The position numbers and the translations under genes were made by a program. The notes below the pieces were generated by a model. It was given only the letters and a program-made list of their open reading frames with translations. It ran no database searches and was not told the origin of the DNA. Shown here in pieces: positions 15,778 to 24,642 of a DNA stretch of 25,181 nt (the stretch's first letter is position 1; each line of letters starts with the position of its first letter). The stretch comes from Candidatus Nitromaritima sp. SCGC AAA288-L16. GTDB lineage: Bacteria; Nitrospinota; Nitrospinia; Nitrospinales; VA-1. Location: assembly GCA_000372225.1 (NCBI GenBank), contig AQTY01000027.1:1-25181 (forward strand), given 5' to 3'.

Positions 15778-16803
15778 TTGGGTAGTATTAAAAATATTTT
15801 GGTAATCAAACTTAGAGGATTAGGAGATGCGGTATTAGGTACACCGGTTATAAAAAATATAAGCACTTTAATGCCAGGTGTTCGCTTGTCAGTCGTTACC
15901 TTTAATTTCAGCAAGCCTATTTTTGAAAATAACCCTCGTGTTGAGGAAATCATTGGAATTCCTGGAAACCCGAAACCCACTGAACTTAAGAATATTATAA
16001 AATACTTAAATGCAAAAAAATATGATCTCGTAATTAATTTACATGCTAGGAATTTTTCATCAAAAATAATAAAAAAAATTAAGGCTAGATGGAAAATTAA
16101 TAGAAGTTATTCTATTAGAGAAAGATATTCAGATATATTAATTGGATCCGATCATGAACTTGATAAGTCGTCGATTGAACGCGATTTAGATTGTTTGCGA
16201 GCTATTGGTATTAAACCCCAGGATAAAAATCCAGAAATTTTCATAACAAACGAAGAAGTTAAATGGGCCGAGCATTTTATGGTAAAAAAGAGAATTGATC
16301 CTTCAAAAAAACTAATAGTAATACATCCAACAACTAAAAATAGCTATACAGATTGGGGATTGGATAGATTTATCAATCTTGCTACCCAACTAATAAATGA
16401 CCATGGTCATCAGGTCTTAGCATGCTTCCCGGAGAAAGAACAATCGGTATCTAAATTACTTATCGATCAATTAAAGGGAATTTATGTACATGTCGGTTCT
16501 TTAAGGCAAAGTATAGCCTTAATATCTAAAGCGGATTTAATGATAGATAATTGTTCTGGACCTTCTCATATTTCATCAGCTTTGAAAATTAAAACATTAG
16601 TTTTGCTCGGAGCTGACTATAGAAATATATATAGAGATAAGGAAATATATAAAGACGGTAGTTTCTTGTTCTATAAGAATGTTCCTTGTCGGGACACATT
16701 TTGGTCTCGATGCCTTCCGCCAGACCCATGTCAGAATAAAATTTGTCTGGACCACTCTGTTGAGGATGTCCTCAAAAAATCTCTGGAACTTCTTCGTCAG
16801 TAA
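15778..16803 (+). CDS. GT9 (heptosyltransferase-like) glycosyltransferase, detached C-terminal domain
   Basis: 341 residues from a TTG codon. The sequence begins KNILVIKLRGLGDAVLGTPV, the GT9/ADP-heptose-LPS heptosyltransferase N-terminal nucleotide-fold signature, followed by HPTTKNSYTDWGLDRF in the C-terminal Rossmann domain and DNCSGPSHIS (normally D-S-G-P-x-H). A Cys-rich end (PCRDTFWSRCLPPDPCQNKIC) matches many GT9 proteins. The TTG has no Shine-Dalgarno and lies 12 bases after the TAA at 15763, in the same frame as the upstream GT2-like remnant. Any independent translation would depend on re-initiation. The domain itself has no internal stop, so it could still be active. The paralogue at 18374 is an unbroken fusion. 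Confidence 0.8.
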   Translation: MGSIKNILVIKLRGLGDAVLGTPVIKNISTLMPGVRLSVVTFNFSKPIFENNPRVEEIIGIPGNPKPTELKNIIKYLNAKKYDLVINLHARNFSSKIIKKIKARWKINRSYSIRERYSDILIGSDHELDKSSIERDLDCLRAIGIKPQDKNPEIFITNEEVKWAEHFMVKKRIDPSKKLIVIHPTTKNSYTDWGLDRFINLATQLINDHGHQVLACFPEKEQSVSKLLIDQLKGIYVHVGSLRQSIALISKADLMIDNCSGPSHISSALKIKTLVLLGADYRNIYRDKEIYKDGSFLFYKNVPCRDTFWSRCLPPDPCQNKICLDHSVEDVLKKSLELLRQ

Positions 16804-16832
16804 CTACAAATAATTTGTCGATATAGTGTGTG

Positions 16833-17750
16833 TCATTTTATTTCAAAGGGACCAAAATTTTCAACGTGCAATGGTAGCATCCAAGCTCTTAAAAAGAGGC
16901 GTCCAGGTTCATAGTGATTCTCCGCCGTACAATTATCAAGAAAATTGTTTTTCATTAAATCTTCTCTTACAAAAAAAGCATTAACCCCGTACAAGTTACA
17001 ACCAACGAGTTTATATCCTTTTTTAGATAATAAAATTTCAAAAGATTTTAGCGAAGCACCGTAATAATCAGAGTCATCGAATGCATGGTTAGGATTATAT
17101 TTCATTACCCACTTAACAGGTGGACGGTATTTAGAGTTGTATTCAAGTACTACCACTCTTGCGTTTAGAGGATCTATGGCTTCAAGAACATGGTAATCAT
17201 TACCATCAATATCCAAACTCAAAAGATCAAACTCCTCACTGTTTTTTTGATTTTCTGATATTAGTTCATTGATATTATCCTTTTTTACCCAGGCATGTTT
17301 AACTATCAAGGATCTATTATCTATGACAAAACTAAACTTATTCTTTATTTGCTCAACAAAATTTGAATTACCTTCAATCCATAATCCTTGCCATCCTTGA
17401 AGTAAAAGATACAAAGTGTTGTTCTCTAGTCCATTGCCAACTCCAATTTCTATAAATATTTTATTGGTGGTTCCAATACGGGAAAAAATTTCTTGAATTA
17501 TTCCGTCCTCTTCATTTTGGGAATAACCCTTAAAGCCAAAATTTAATAATCGTTTTTCATCCTTATATCTTGGTTCAGTCAATAATTTTTTGTGCATATC
17601 CCAGGCGTGTAGCTTTACCATCGACCAAGTAATCTTTTCTAAATCAATTAACTTTCTTTTTAATGAATGACGTTTTCTTCGCCATGGTCGAGTTTTATTG
17701 CGAATATATTGCAATGGAATAAATGTATTTTTGAAGAATTTTTTAATCAT
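16833..17750 (-). CDS. FkbM-like methyltransferase, third subtype
   Basis: 305 residues, ATG start. A basic N-terminal segment of about 75 residues precedes FKGYSQNEEDGIIQEIF, a signature of a group of FkbM-related methyltransferases in polysaccharide loci. The SAM-binding loop FIEIGVGNGLENNT is near residues 98-111, and LLSLDIDGNDYHVLEA stands at the position of the FkbM DVEG motif. It is the last gene of the leftward set and converges with the GT9 gene, with only 29 bases between their ends. It probably modifies the surface glycan (inference). The enzyme group is reasonably clear; the acceptor is unknown. Confidence 0.82.
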   Translation of the reverse strand: MIKKFFKNTFIPLQYIRNKTRPWRRKRHSLKRKLIDLEKITWSMVKLHAWDMHKKLLTEPRYKDEKRLLNFGFKGYSQNEEDGIIQEIFSRIGTTNKIFIEIGVGNGLENNTLYLLLQGWQGLWIEGNSNFVEQIKNKFSFVIDNRSLIVKHAWVKKDNINELISENQKNSEEFDLLSLDIDGNDYHVLEAIDPLNARVVVLEYNSKYRPPVKWVMKYNPNHAFDDSDYYGASLKSFEILLSKKGYKLVGCNLYGVNAFFVREDLMKNNFLDNCTAENHYEPGRLFLRAWMLPLHVENFGPFEIK

Positions 17751-17800
17751 TCAAGATATCATCTACGATATTTAGCTATTTCTAGTGTAAGTGGCTATAT

Positions 17801-18306
17801 TTAATTGAGTATTTCTATTAAGGGAAGTGGAAACAATAAAGATGTACTTTTTTTTGGGTTTGATTTTTCCTTTGCTAGTATGAAATCTCTAAAGTGCCAC
17901 GGAAAAACAAAAAAATAGTGGGGATTCATTATTCGTGCCTCCTCTTCGGAAATTATAGGAATCTTTGTTCCCGGAGTATAACAGCCAAACTTGTCTTTAT
18001 TTACTTCTCCAATAAAAGGTATATCGCTTGAAGTTATTCAAGAAAATTATAAAAGAACATTTCATTTTGTGGACGAACCATATCCTAGGAGTAATCTTTT
18101 TTCAGTATAAATTTTTTCGAGCAGTTGGCATATGTATGACTTAAATTCAAACACATTACTTCTAAATTTATCGTAAGGCTTGATGGTATTCAAACCTTTC
18201 TTTTTGGAAAGATTCCTGTAAGAGGCATTTCCCCAAGATCGAGAATCAAATCTAATTCGATATTTACGCAAATTCGACAGCTATCAATTTCATTATAAAG
18301 AGACAT
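17801..18306 (-). pseudogene. Decayed sugar C-methyltransferase (zinc-binding, SAM and C-terminal domain type)
   Basis: On the minus strand an ATG at 18306 begins a zinc-binding-domain-like stretch, SCRICVNIELDLILDLGEMP and LTGIFPK, matching the N-terminal domain of NDP-sugar C-methyltransferases. It then jumps, with a frame change near 18205, into KGLNTIKPYDKFRSNVFEF and LLLGYGSSTK. The same frame then has TGA (18064-18062), TAA (18049-18047) and TGA (18040-18038), and continues as IPFIGEVNKDKFGCYTPGTK, IPIISEEEARIMNPHYFFVF, PWHFRDFILAKEK and FPLPLIEILN to TAA at 17801. These are the hallmarks of the C-terminal Methyltransf_14 domain. The central SAM-binding domain (around 200 residues or more) is deleted. 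It lies downstream of the fusion glycosyltransferase and in the same orientation. It is not functional. Confidence 0.85.
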
Positions 18307-18373
18307 AAACTCCGGAAAACTATTTTTGTGACCAATATCTTCCTAATAAAAGTAAAATTAGTCTGGATTATAT

Positions 18374-20197
18374 TTAATTCATCATTTTTAAAACTTGTTG
18401 GGAAATTAAATCAACCGAAAAATCAAAACAAATTTGATCGGAACAAGAACCACAACCAGTATTCAGTAAATCTCGGCAGGGTAAATCTTTATAAAAAACG
18501 AAAAAATTATCACGGTTAAGATGTAGATCCTTATCCCAAGAAGCACCTAAATAAGGTTTCCAAATTGGCCCTTGAATAACGATAGTTGGAATATTAAAGG
18601 CGGCAGAAGCATGGGTGAACAACGAATCTGCGCCAATAAGAAGGCTTGATTCGTTAATTATACCAAGCGTTTTTCTGACCGACCCGTCATAGATAAGGCA
18701 TTGTGGAACTTGAGATTTGACTCTGGATCGAATATTGTCAATTTCATTTTTTGATCCAACCAACAAAGTTCTACATTTGTGTTCTTCTTCTAATCGTTTA
18801 GTCAAGTTAATAAATTTATCTATTCCCCACTCCCTTAAGGAATCGGATGAAAAAGGGTGAACAATGACAAGTTTTTCTTTTACACGGAAACCATTATTAT
18901 CAAGGAATTGCCGGGCATCTTTAATTTCTTCACTTTTAAAAAATATTTCAGGCATATATTTTTTTGGTTCAAAACCAATTTTTTGTAAAAGATCAAATTC
19001 ATTTTGAATAAAAGAGGAGTCGTTTTTTTTAAACCCAATCATCACGTCTGTTAATTTTTCTCGATAAAAATGATTCATATTAATTTTCCATCTACTGGTT
19101 AAACTTGTAACTAATTTTTCAGTAGAATTTCTGGATGCCAAATTTATTATAAGGTCATATTTAAAGGGTTTTAAAACTTTAACTATTTCTTTTATTTTTT
19201 CTTTAGGTGGTTGTAAGGGTAGTGTGAAAATACGGTTTACATAAGGGTTGTTTTCAATCATTGCTTTAGCTGATGCTGTAATCAAAACATCAATTTTGGC
19301 ATTAGGTAAACGGGTTTTCATATTTTTTATAACAGGGGTTGATTGAAATACATCTCCTATGCCGTTAACTTGCAATAGTAAAATATTCTGAATCGAATTT
19401 ATTTGGGACGAAAGTTGGGCCCCGCTTCTGATATACTTTTCGTGGTATCTTAGGTAACCAAGGCAAATTATAAGTGAATCGACCAAGGAAAAAACAAAGC
19501 CCTCAAAGCCATCTCTTATCCATTTTTTTAAGAAAAGACCATTGAATAAACTTGTTAAAGATTCCTTCGTGGCTTTTATAAAGATAGTTTTTTTGTCTAG
19601 ATCAGGGGATTTCTGAAAAACATTTTCTGCCCATTCTTCCATAAAAAAAATGGCAGTGGTGATCGCTTTAGAAAGAGTTTCAGGCCCATAGTGGATTAAG
19701 TTTCCCATCGGAACAGGCCAAGCTTCCTTAAACGGTTGGTCATGGTTATTGCCTTCACTGCTGACTGAACGTTTAAACATAATATGTGGGATTGGCTCTC
19801 CCGTCCAAAAATGACAATACTTTAATCTTCTTTTTAAAAAGATAGAAATACGCTTCAAATCATATTTATAATTATTATAGGGTGTAAATTTTCTGCAACC
19901 TTGATCAATGTTATTTTGTAATTGAACAGTCAATATATCTGAAGATTGTATAAAAACTATCCAAGGCGTAGTAGATAATTTTCCCCCTTCCTGCCACAAA
20001 CTTCTAATTGAAGTATGATTAAGAGTTATAAGTTTAAAGACTGAAAAATCCTCGCAGATTTCCCCAATGCTTGTATGACAGTAGGTTGGGCAAGTAATAA
20101 TAACTTCAAATAGGTTTTCGTCGATTGAAGATAGGCATTTTCTAATCTGTTCCGAATTGTCATTAATAATAGCAACAACAATTGTTACAGTTTTCAT
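18374..20197 (-). CDS. Fusion glycosyltransferase: degenerate GT2-like domain plus GT9 heptosyltransferase-like domain
   Basis: 607 residues. Residues 1 to about 265 follow the WaaE/KdtX GT2 plan (TIVVAIINDNSEQIRKCLSS at the start, RDGFEGFVFSLVDSL near the end), but the usual DSxSTD is CPTYCHT and the LDADE metal site is IQSSD, so the domain looks catalytically dead. Residues about 272-607 form a GT9 domain: NILLLQVNGIGDVFQSTPVI, then HPFSSDSLREWGIDKF, then GADSLFTHASAA at the donor-binding position, and a Cys-rich tail PCRDLLNTGCGSCSDQIC. It adds a sugar to an LPS or O-antigen intermediate at the cytoplasmic face (family knowledge). The fused GT2-like part may serve as a membrane or acceptor docking element (inference). 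A broken paralogue lies at 14989-16803. Confidence 0.85.
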   Translation of the reverse strand: MKTVTIVVAIINDNSEQIRKCLSSIDENLFEVIITCPTYCHTSIGEICEDFSVFKLITLNHTSIRSLWQEGGKLSTTPWIVFIQSSDILTVQLQNNIDQGCRKFTPYNNYKYDLKRISIFLKRRLKYCHFWTGEPIPHIMFKRSVSSEGNNHDQPFKEAWPVPMGNLIHYGPETLSKAITTAIFFMEEWAENVFQKSPDLDKKTIFIKATKESLTSLFNGLFLKKWIRDGFEGFVFSLVDSLIICLGYLRYHEKYIRSGAQLSSQINSIQNILLLQVNGIGDVFQSTPVIKNMKTRLPNAKIDVLITASAKAMIENNPYVNRIFTLPLQPPKEKIKEIVKVLKPFKYDLIINLASRNSTEKLVTSLTSRWKINMNHFYREKLTDVMIGFKKNDSSFIQNEFDLLQKIGFEPKKYMPEIFFKSEEIKDARQFLDNNGFRVKEKLVIVHPFSSDSLREWGIDKFINLTKRLEEEHKCRTLLVGSKNEIDNIRSRVKSQVPQCLIYDGSVRKTLGIINESSLLIGADSLFTHASAAFNIPTIVIQGPIWKPYLGASWDKDLHLNRDNFFVFYKDLPCRDLLNTGCGSCSDQICFDFSVDLISQQVLKMMN

Positions 20198-20473
20198 TAT
20201 TTGTTTCTCTGGGTTAACTTTTTAATTAAATAAGTAGGATAATCTCCATCCCTTCAGAACGTCAAATTCAAATGGAAAAGAGAATTCAAATAAATCAAAT
20301 TTCAGCTGACTTTTTTTGGGTCAGAGAAGAAAAATTCTAACATAAAACCTAAAGATACGATATTTCAGCTTATTGAAAACAGGGATAGAATTTTTTGAGA
20401 AAGAGTGAAGATTTTTTAATTCCCGGAAATCAGAAGCCGAAGGAAAGCGGCTCATCGAAAGAATAGATTTCTT

Positions 20474-21544
20474 TTATTTTTTCTTGATATATTTCTTTGG
20501 ATCCAAATTATTGGCTTTTAGATCTGATTCCACCATCATATATACCAATTCTTTAAATGAGGTTTTAGGTTGCCAGTTTAATTCCCGCTTAGCTTTGTCA
20601 AAATTCCCAATAAGTGTTTCGACTTCTGATGGTCTATAAAATAAAGGATCTATCTCTATTAAAACCCGACCCGTTATTTTATCCAAACCGACTTCGTTTG
20701 TATCTGAACCTCTCCACTCGATATCATACCCACAAATCCCAAAGGCCTCCTCAACAAATTTTCTCACATTATATTGCAGTCCGGTAGCAAAAACATAATC
20801 TTGTGGGGTATCGTGTTGCAGGGCCGCCCACATTCCCTGGACATAATCTTTGGCGTATCCCCAGTCACGTAAGGAGTCGATATTACCTAACCGCAATGTA
20901 TTTTGCTTTCCTGCGATAATATCCGCTAAGGTGAGAGTGATTTTTCTAGTGACGAAATTTTCTCCACGGCGTGGGGATTCATGATTAAAACAAATTCCAT
21001 TGCAGGCGAAAACATTAAATGCCTCTCTGTAATTGATGGTTGTCCAATAGGCAAATACTTTAGAAATTCCATAAGGGCTTCTTGGATGAAATGGTGTGTT
21101 TTCTGTCTGAGGAGTTTCAATGACTTTTCCAAACATTTCACTGGTCGATGCCTGGTAAAATCTACATGTTTTAGAAAGTTTATTCGCTACGAGCGCTTGT
21201 AATATTCGAAGCGGACCAAGTGCGTTGACATGAGTGGTATACTCTGGAGTCTCAAAACTTACTGCAACATGGCTCTGCGCGGCAAGGTTATAAATTTCTT
21301 GAGGTTGAATAGTGGCTACGAGATTATCAACATTTTGATGATCTGTTAAATCTCCATAGTGCAAAGCAATAGAGCTTGAGGCAGTGCCATCTTTTGTGAT
21401 CAAATGCTCGATGTGGTCTCGGTTGAAACTACTTGATCGGCGTACCATTCCGTGAACTTCATAGCCTTTGTCTAAAAGAAATTCGGCGAGATAAGACCCA
21501 TCTTGCCCAGTAATGCCCGTAATAAAAGCTTTTTTTGAGGCCAT
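20474..21544 (-). CDS. gmd: GDP-mannose 4,6-dehydratase
   Basis: 356 residues, normal for Gmd. It makes GDP-4-keto-6-deoxy-mannose from GDP-mannose, the precursor of GDP-fucose, GDP-rhamnose, GDP-perosamine or GDP-colitose. The N-terminal NADP-binding motif is GITGQDGSYLAEFLL (about residues 9-23), with the Gmd-specific HGMVRRSSSFNRDHIEHL next. The substrate and catalytic region has ASTSEMFGK and the YGISK catalytic Tyr-x3-Lys, followed by FNHESPRRGENFVTRKI. AGGAA lies about 13 bases before the ATG. The enzyme that uses its product (Fcl, Rmd or Per) is not in this window. Identification is secure. Confidence 0.97.
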   Translation of the reverse strand: MASKKAFITGITGQDGSYLAEFLLDKGYEVHGMVRRSSSFNRDHIEHLITKDGTASSSIALHYGDLTDHQNVDNLVATIQPQEIYNLAAQSHVAVSFETPEYTTHVNALGPLRILQALVANKLSKTCRFYQASTSEMFGKVIETPQTENTPFHPRSPYGISKVFAYWTTINYREAFNVFACNGICFNHESPRRGENFVTRKITLTLADIIAGKQNTLRLGNIDSLRDWGYAKDYVQGMWAALQHDTPQDYVFATGLQYNVRKFVEEAFGICGYDIEWRGSDTNEVGLDKITGRVLIEIDPLFYRPSEVETLIGNFDKAKRELNWQPKTSFKELVYMMVESDLKANNLDPKKYIKKK

Positions 21545-21659
21545 AGTTTTTTTAATTCCTCATGATTTGTAATAGATTGATTTTATAATATTTTTTTCAC
21601 TAGTGTGTTTCTTATTTAGAGGCCTTTACTACAGAAAACGATTTTATCCTTTTTATAAA

Positions 21660-23732
21660 TTACTTTTCGACTATTTTATATACTGAAAATGAATTATTAG
21701 TAAAAAGCTTTGGAAAGTCTAGTTCTTGGTTTTCAGTTAATATCAATTCGTATTGAGGATAACTAAATTTAATGTCCAAAATAGACTTTTCGTTCAAGGT
21801 AATGTAATGCATTCGCCCATGAGGCCCTATGTTCCCATTAACAATACCCAATGTTTTTTCGATCGCAAATCGCCCCGCAGTTCGTTCTAGCCTAGCTTGC
21901 CCGAGCGGCCAATAGTCGGGCAGCAAGGACATAATATGCTGGTCGTGCTTTGGGTCCCAAAAACCGATTCGATCGGAACGCATGTAAAATTGAGCTATAT
22001 AAGGCGGTTGAATTATTCCTTGCTCTATTGAAGAGTTATTCTTGAGCCAGTTTAGTGCATCAAAATAATCATCTATAGGAATTTTTATATCGAAATTGAA
22101 AATCCCATTTCCTGAAACTTTTTGACAACTCCATAGAATAGGCTTATCTACTTTAGGAAATGATATTAAAGACCTAATTGCTTTGCTAAAATTCCCATTT
22201 TTCAAATCGAATAAAATATTTAAATTGATTATATAAGGCCTCGAATCAAAAGTGATACCGCCCTGTTCCTGAAGTTTGCTCAAAAGAATCTTCACTTTAT
22301 GAAGCTGTTTATTAAAATTCTCGAGATCATTTTGTTTTGCAAAGTCCAAAGCTTTTTTCCATTCAGCATCATATTTATCAACATCTTTATTGCAAACTTG
22401 AACAAAGGACTTAGTGTAAAAGTACTTAAAAGAGAATAAGGGTTTCTCATAATACCACTGCCAATTCTCATTATGATGAAGAGACTTGGCTATTTGCGCG
22501 GACCAAAATATTAAAAATGCCAACGAAAAAAAGACCACTCGTGCTTTCTGTTTTTCCTGAATCATTGAAAATATGAGATATTTCCCAATCATAAAACCAG
22601 CTAGAGAAAATAATGAAGCGATTACCCAAAGCAAATCCCAGAATCTGCTTAAGGTAATAAACCGTTGAACATTTGCAGGGATGTAATCAATTATTGCCTG
22701 CTCGAAAATTAGTCCGGCCAGAGAAGTCAAAACTGCGTAACAAAGGGCAATAATGCAGACCAAAAGCATGGCTTGTTTTAACCCGCTGCTTTTGCGTCGG
22801 AAATATTCAAGAGTAAAAAACGAAAAAAGAACAGAAAAAAATAAACCAAAAACTTTAAATGGTTGTTGTAAAAAATAGTACGAGAAAAAATAATCGTCAG
22901 GTTCAGATTTAATAGCAAAACTTAAGGGAGAAAGGAAAGGGTTGGCGTCTCTAGGTTGATCAAATTTTGCCAAAAAACCTTCTACAGCTTTGATATCCAG
23001 AAAAACTATTGTAAAGCAAACAAACCAAACAAGTATAAATTTCAGGATTTCTACTCTAGAGAAATGCTGCTTAACACCTGAATACTTTGCACCAAGGAAA
23101 TTCCATACTATTAAACAGAATAATGTTAATCCTAAAAAACGAAGCCCAAATTTTCCATGAAGTATTGTGGCAAGCCCAATTAATAATCCCCCCAAAAACA
23201 TTCTTTTGTGGGTTAGGGCCAGTACTCCTCCCAAAGCCAATGGGGTCACCAAAGTTCTGGGGTTATAGTAACCGTAAAATATTTGTAGACCTGGGGCAAG
23301 GGTAATAAAATCGAATACCGATGAAAGTATGGAATGCCCAAAGGAAATGATGAAACTTGATCCGAAAAGGGCCATCCAAAAGTCCCATCCGCTTCGTACC
23401 AGAAGCTGAGTCACAAGACCTGCAACCAAAAAAATCATGGTTACCGCTGATATGACATGAAAGATAGGAGAGAGAAACCAATCAATAGGAAAAAGTTTCA
23501 ATCCAAACAATGTAAAAAATTCATGTGAAAAAATAGGATGCAAATCATAAGCGAGGTTCGTCCATAACCCCTCAACACCTTTCGATATTATAAGATCATA
23601 TCCCGCACACGCTGTCGCACAATGCAAAGCATCATGAGGCGTTAACCAGATTCCTTTGAGAATAGCCAGAAATAAGCTTAAAAAAAATATAGCACCCAAT
23701 CTATGAAACAACAAAGGAGTGGGATAATTCAT
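21660..23732 (-). CDS. Large polytopic membrane protein of unknown function
   Basis: 690 residues. About ten or more hydrophobic membrane segments occupy residues 1 to about 430. A hydrophilic region of about 250 residues follows and is probably extracytoplasmic. Notable conserved-looking stretches in the membrane part are YDLHPIFSHEFF (about 63-74) and GYYNPRTLVTPLALGG (about 154-169). The general layout recalls GT-C-type or DUF6798-like membrane proteins, but I cannot assign it to a family with confidence. The ATG is preceded by GTGAGG eight bases upstream. It heads the leftward gene set with gmd next, so a role in glycan assembly or export is likely (inference). It is not a Wzx or Wzy that I recognise, although a polymerase role cannot be excluded. 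Confidence 0.8.
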   Translation of the reverse strand: MNYPTPLLFHRLGAIFFLSLFLAILKGIWLTPHDALHCATACAGYDLIISKGVEGLWTNLAYDLHPIFSHEFFTLFGLKLFPIDWFLSPIFHVISAVTMIFLVAGLVTQLLVRSGWDFWMALFGSSFIISFGHSILSSVFDFITLAPGLQIFYGYYNPRTLVTPLALGGVLALTHKRMFLGGLLIGLATILHGKFGLRFLGLTLFCLIVWNFLGAKYSGVKQHFSRVEILKFILVWFVCFTIVFLDIKAVEGFLAKFDQPRDANPFLSPLSFAIKSEPDDYFFSYYFLQQPFKVFGLFFSVLFSFFTLEYFRRKSSGLKQAMLLVCIIALCYAVLTSLAGLIFEQAIIDYIPANVQRFITLSRFWDLLWVIASLFSLAGFMIGKYLIFSMIQEKQKARVVFFSLAFLIFWSAQIAKSLHHNENWQWYYEKPLFSFKYFYTKSFVQVCNKDVDKYDAEWKKALDFAKQNDLENFNKQLHKVKILLSKLQEQGGITFDSRPYIINLNILFDLKNGNFSKAIRSLISFPKVDKPILWSCQKVSGNGIFNFDIKIPIDDYFDALNWLKNNSSIEQGIIQPPYIAQFYMRSDRIGFWDPKHDQHIMSLLPDYWPLGQARLERTAGRFAIEKTLGIVNGNIGPHGRMHYITLNEKSILDIKFSYPQYELILTENQELDFPKLFTNNSFSVYKIVEK

Positions 23733-23864
23733 ATCAAAACCTCACGGGGTGACTTAAGATTTTTTTTAAGAGTTGGAGGAGCAATATTTTTTTGGAAAAC
23801 CACTAAACAGTAATCGGCCTACAATCTAATAACAGGTGGAAAGTTTGACCTAGCGAGAAACCAG

Positions 23865-24512
23865 TCAATGGGCTATACCGTACAATAAGCAAGTAAGAGA
23901 TGCAAGATACCTGCTTTTAATTTCAAAAAATTTCTGGTGGCTTAGCCCTAACCTGCTCCCGAAAAATTGATCCGAGTAATCTCCTACAGCTCTTTTTTTA
24001 GTAATATCGAGAATTCTGATATTAACTTTTAGTAGTTCACGACAAAGCTTCTTATAATTCTTAGACTTTTTATCTGGTTTGACCTTAAGCTCTTTAAGGA
24101 GATCATCTACATGAGAGCTTATTCCTTCATAGTCATTTAGGGCTAACGCTTCTTTAAAATCAGACTTTATATAACTTATAGCTTCAAGTTCATCATCTAA
24201 ATCATCAGGATTAATGGAACCTACTGAAAGGTGTCTTTCTTCATCTTCATTTAGGGATTGTCTTAGATGTTGATCTAGGAGGGCTTGTATTTGGGCTTCA
24301 GAAAGCTTCATTATTATATGTCTCTCCTCTCTGATGTCAGAGATAAACTTTTCTACAGTTCCAGCGAGTCTCCTGGCTTTTCTTTCAGCTTGTTTTATAT
24401 AACCAGTCTTAAGAGAATACCTCAGACCTTGTTTACCCACAACTTTAGAGATATCAGGGGGAAGAGTGTAACGGAAGTAATAAAGAATGTAGTATGTCCG
24501 AATCATACTCAC
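23865..24512 (-). CDS. Phage-type tyrosine integrase, N-terminal piece only
   Basis: 215 residues. The N-terminus has YYFRYTLPPDISKVVGKQGL and RYSLKTGYIKQAERKARRLA, the arm/DUF6538-like N-terminal pattern of bacterial phage integrases. An acidic helical middle follows (NEDEERHLSVGSINPDDLDD). The core-binding and catalytic (R-K-H-R-Y) domains are missing: the frame ends at 23865 and no continuation is recognisable before the 690-residue membrane-protein gene. Open frame extends upstream of ATG 24512 (a GTG lies at 24518), so the true start is uncertain. It probably represents a truncated integrase of a lost element at the right boundary of the polysaccharide region. Confidence 0.6.
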   Translation of the reverse strand: MSMIRTYYILYYFRYTLPPDISKVVGKQGLRYSLKTGYIKQAERKARRLAGTVEKFISDIREERHIIMKLSEAQIQALLDQHLRQSLNEDEERHLSVGSINPDDLDDELEAISYIKSDFKEALALNDYEGISSHVDDLLKELKVKPDKKSKNYKKLCRELLKVNIRILDITKKRAVGDYSDQFFGSRLGLSHQKFFEIKSRYLASLTCLLYGIAH

Positions 24513-24642
24513 TATTCGAGATCGTTTTAAATACGAACACTCATCGCCACCAGTTCCTGACCTATGAAAGTCTTATCAGGATGCATCTCCACTTTTAATT
24601 CGTTAAGCGTTTGATAGTGGTTAACATCTACCTACCAAGACC

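Noticed and set aside
14989..16803. TAA read as a sense codon in this organism
   Set aside because: Many intact genes in the window (MaoC-to-FkbH region, radical SAM protein, GT9) end at TAA at the expected length, so genome-wide reassignment is ruled out.
18062..18271. 69-codon minus-strand ORF as an independent gene
   Set aside because: Its first half is an out-of-frame reading of the zinc-domain remnant and its second half is the C-methyltransferase remnant; it is part of the pseudogene.
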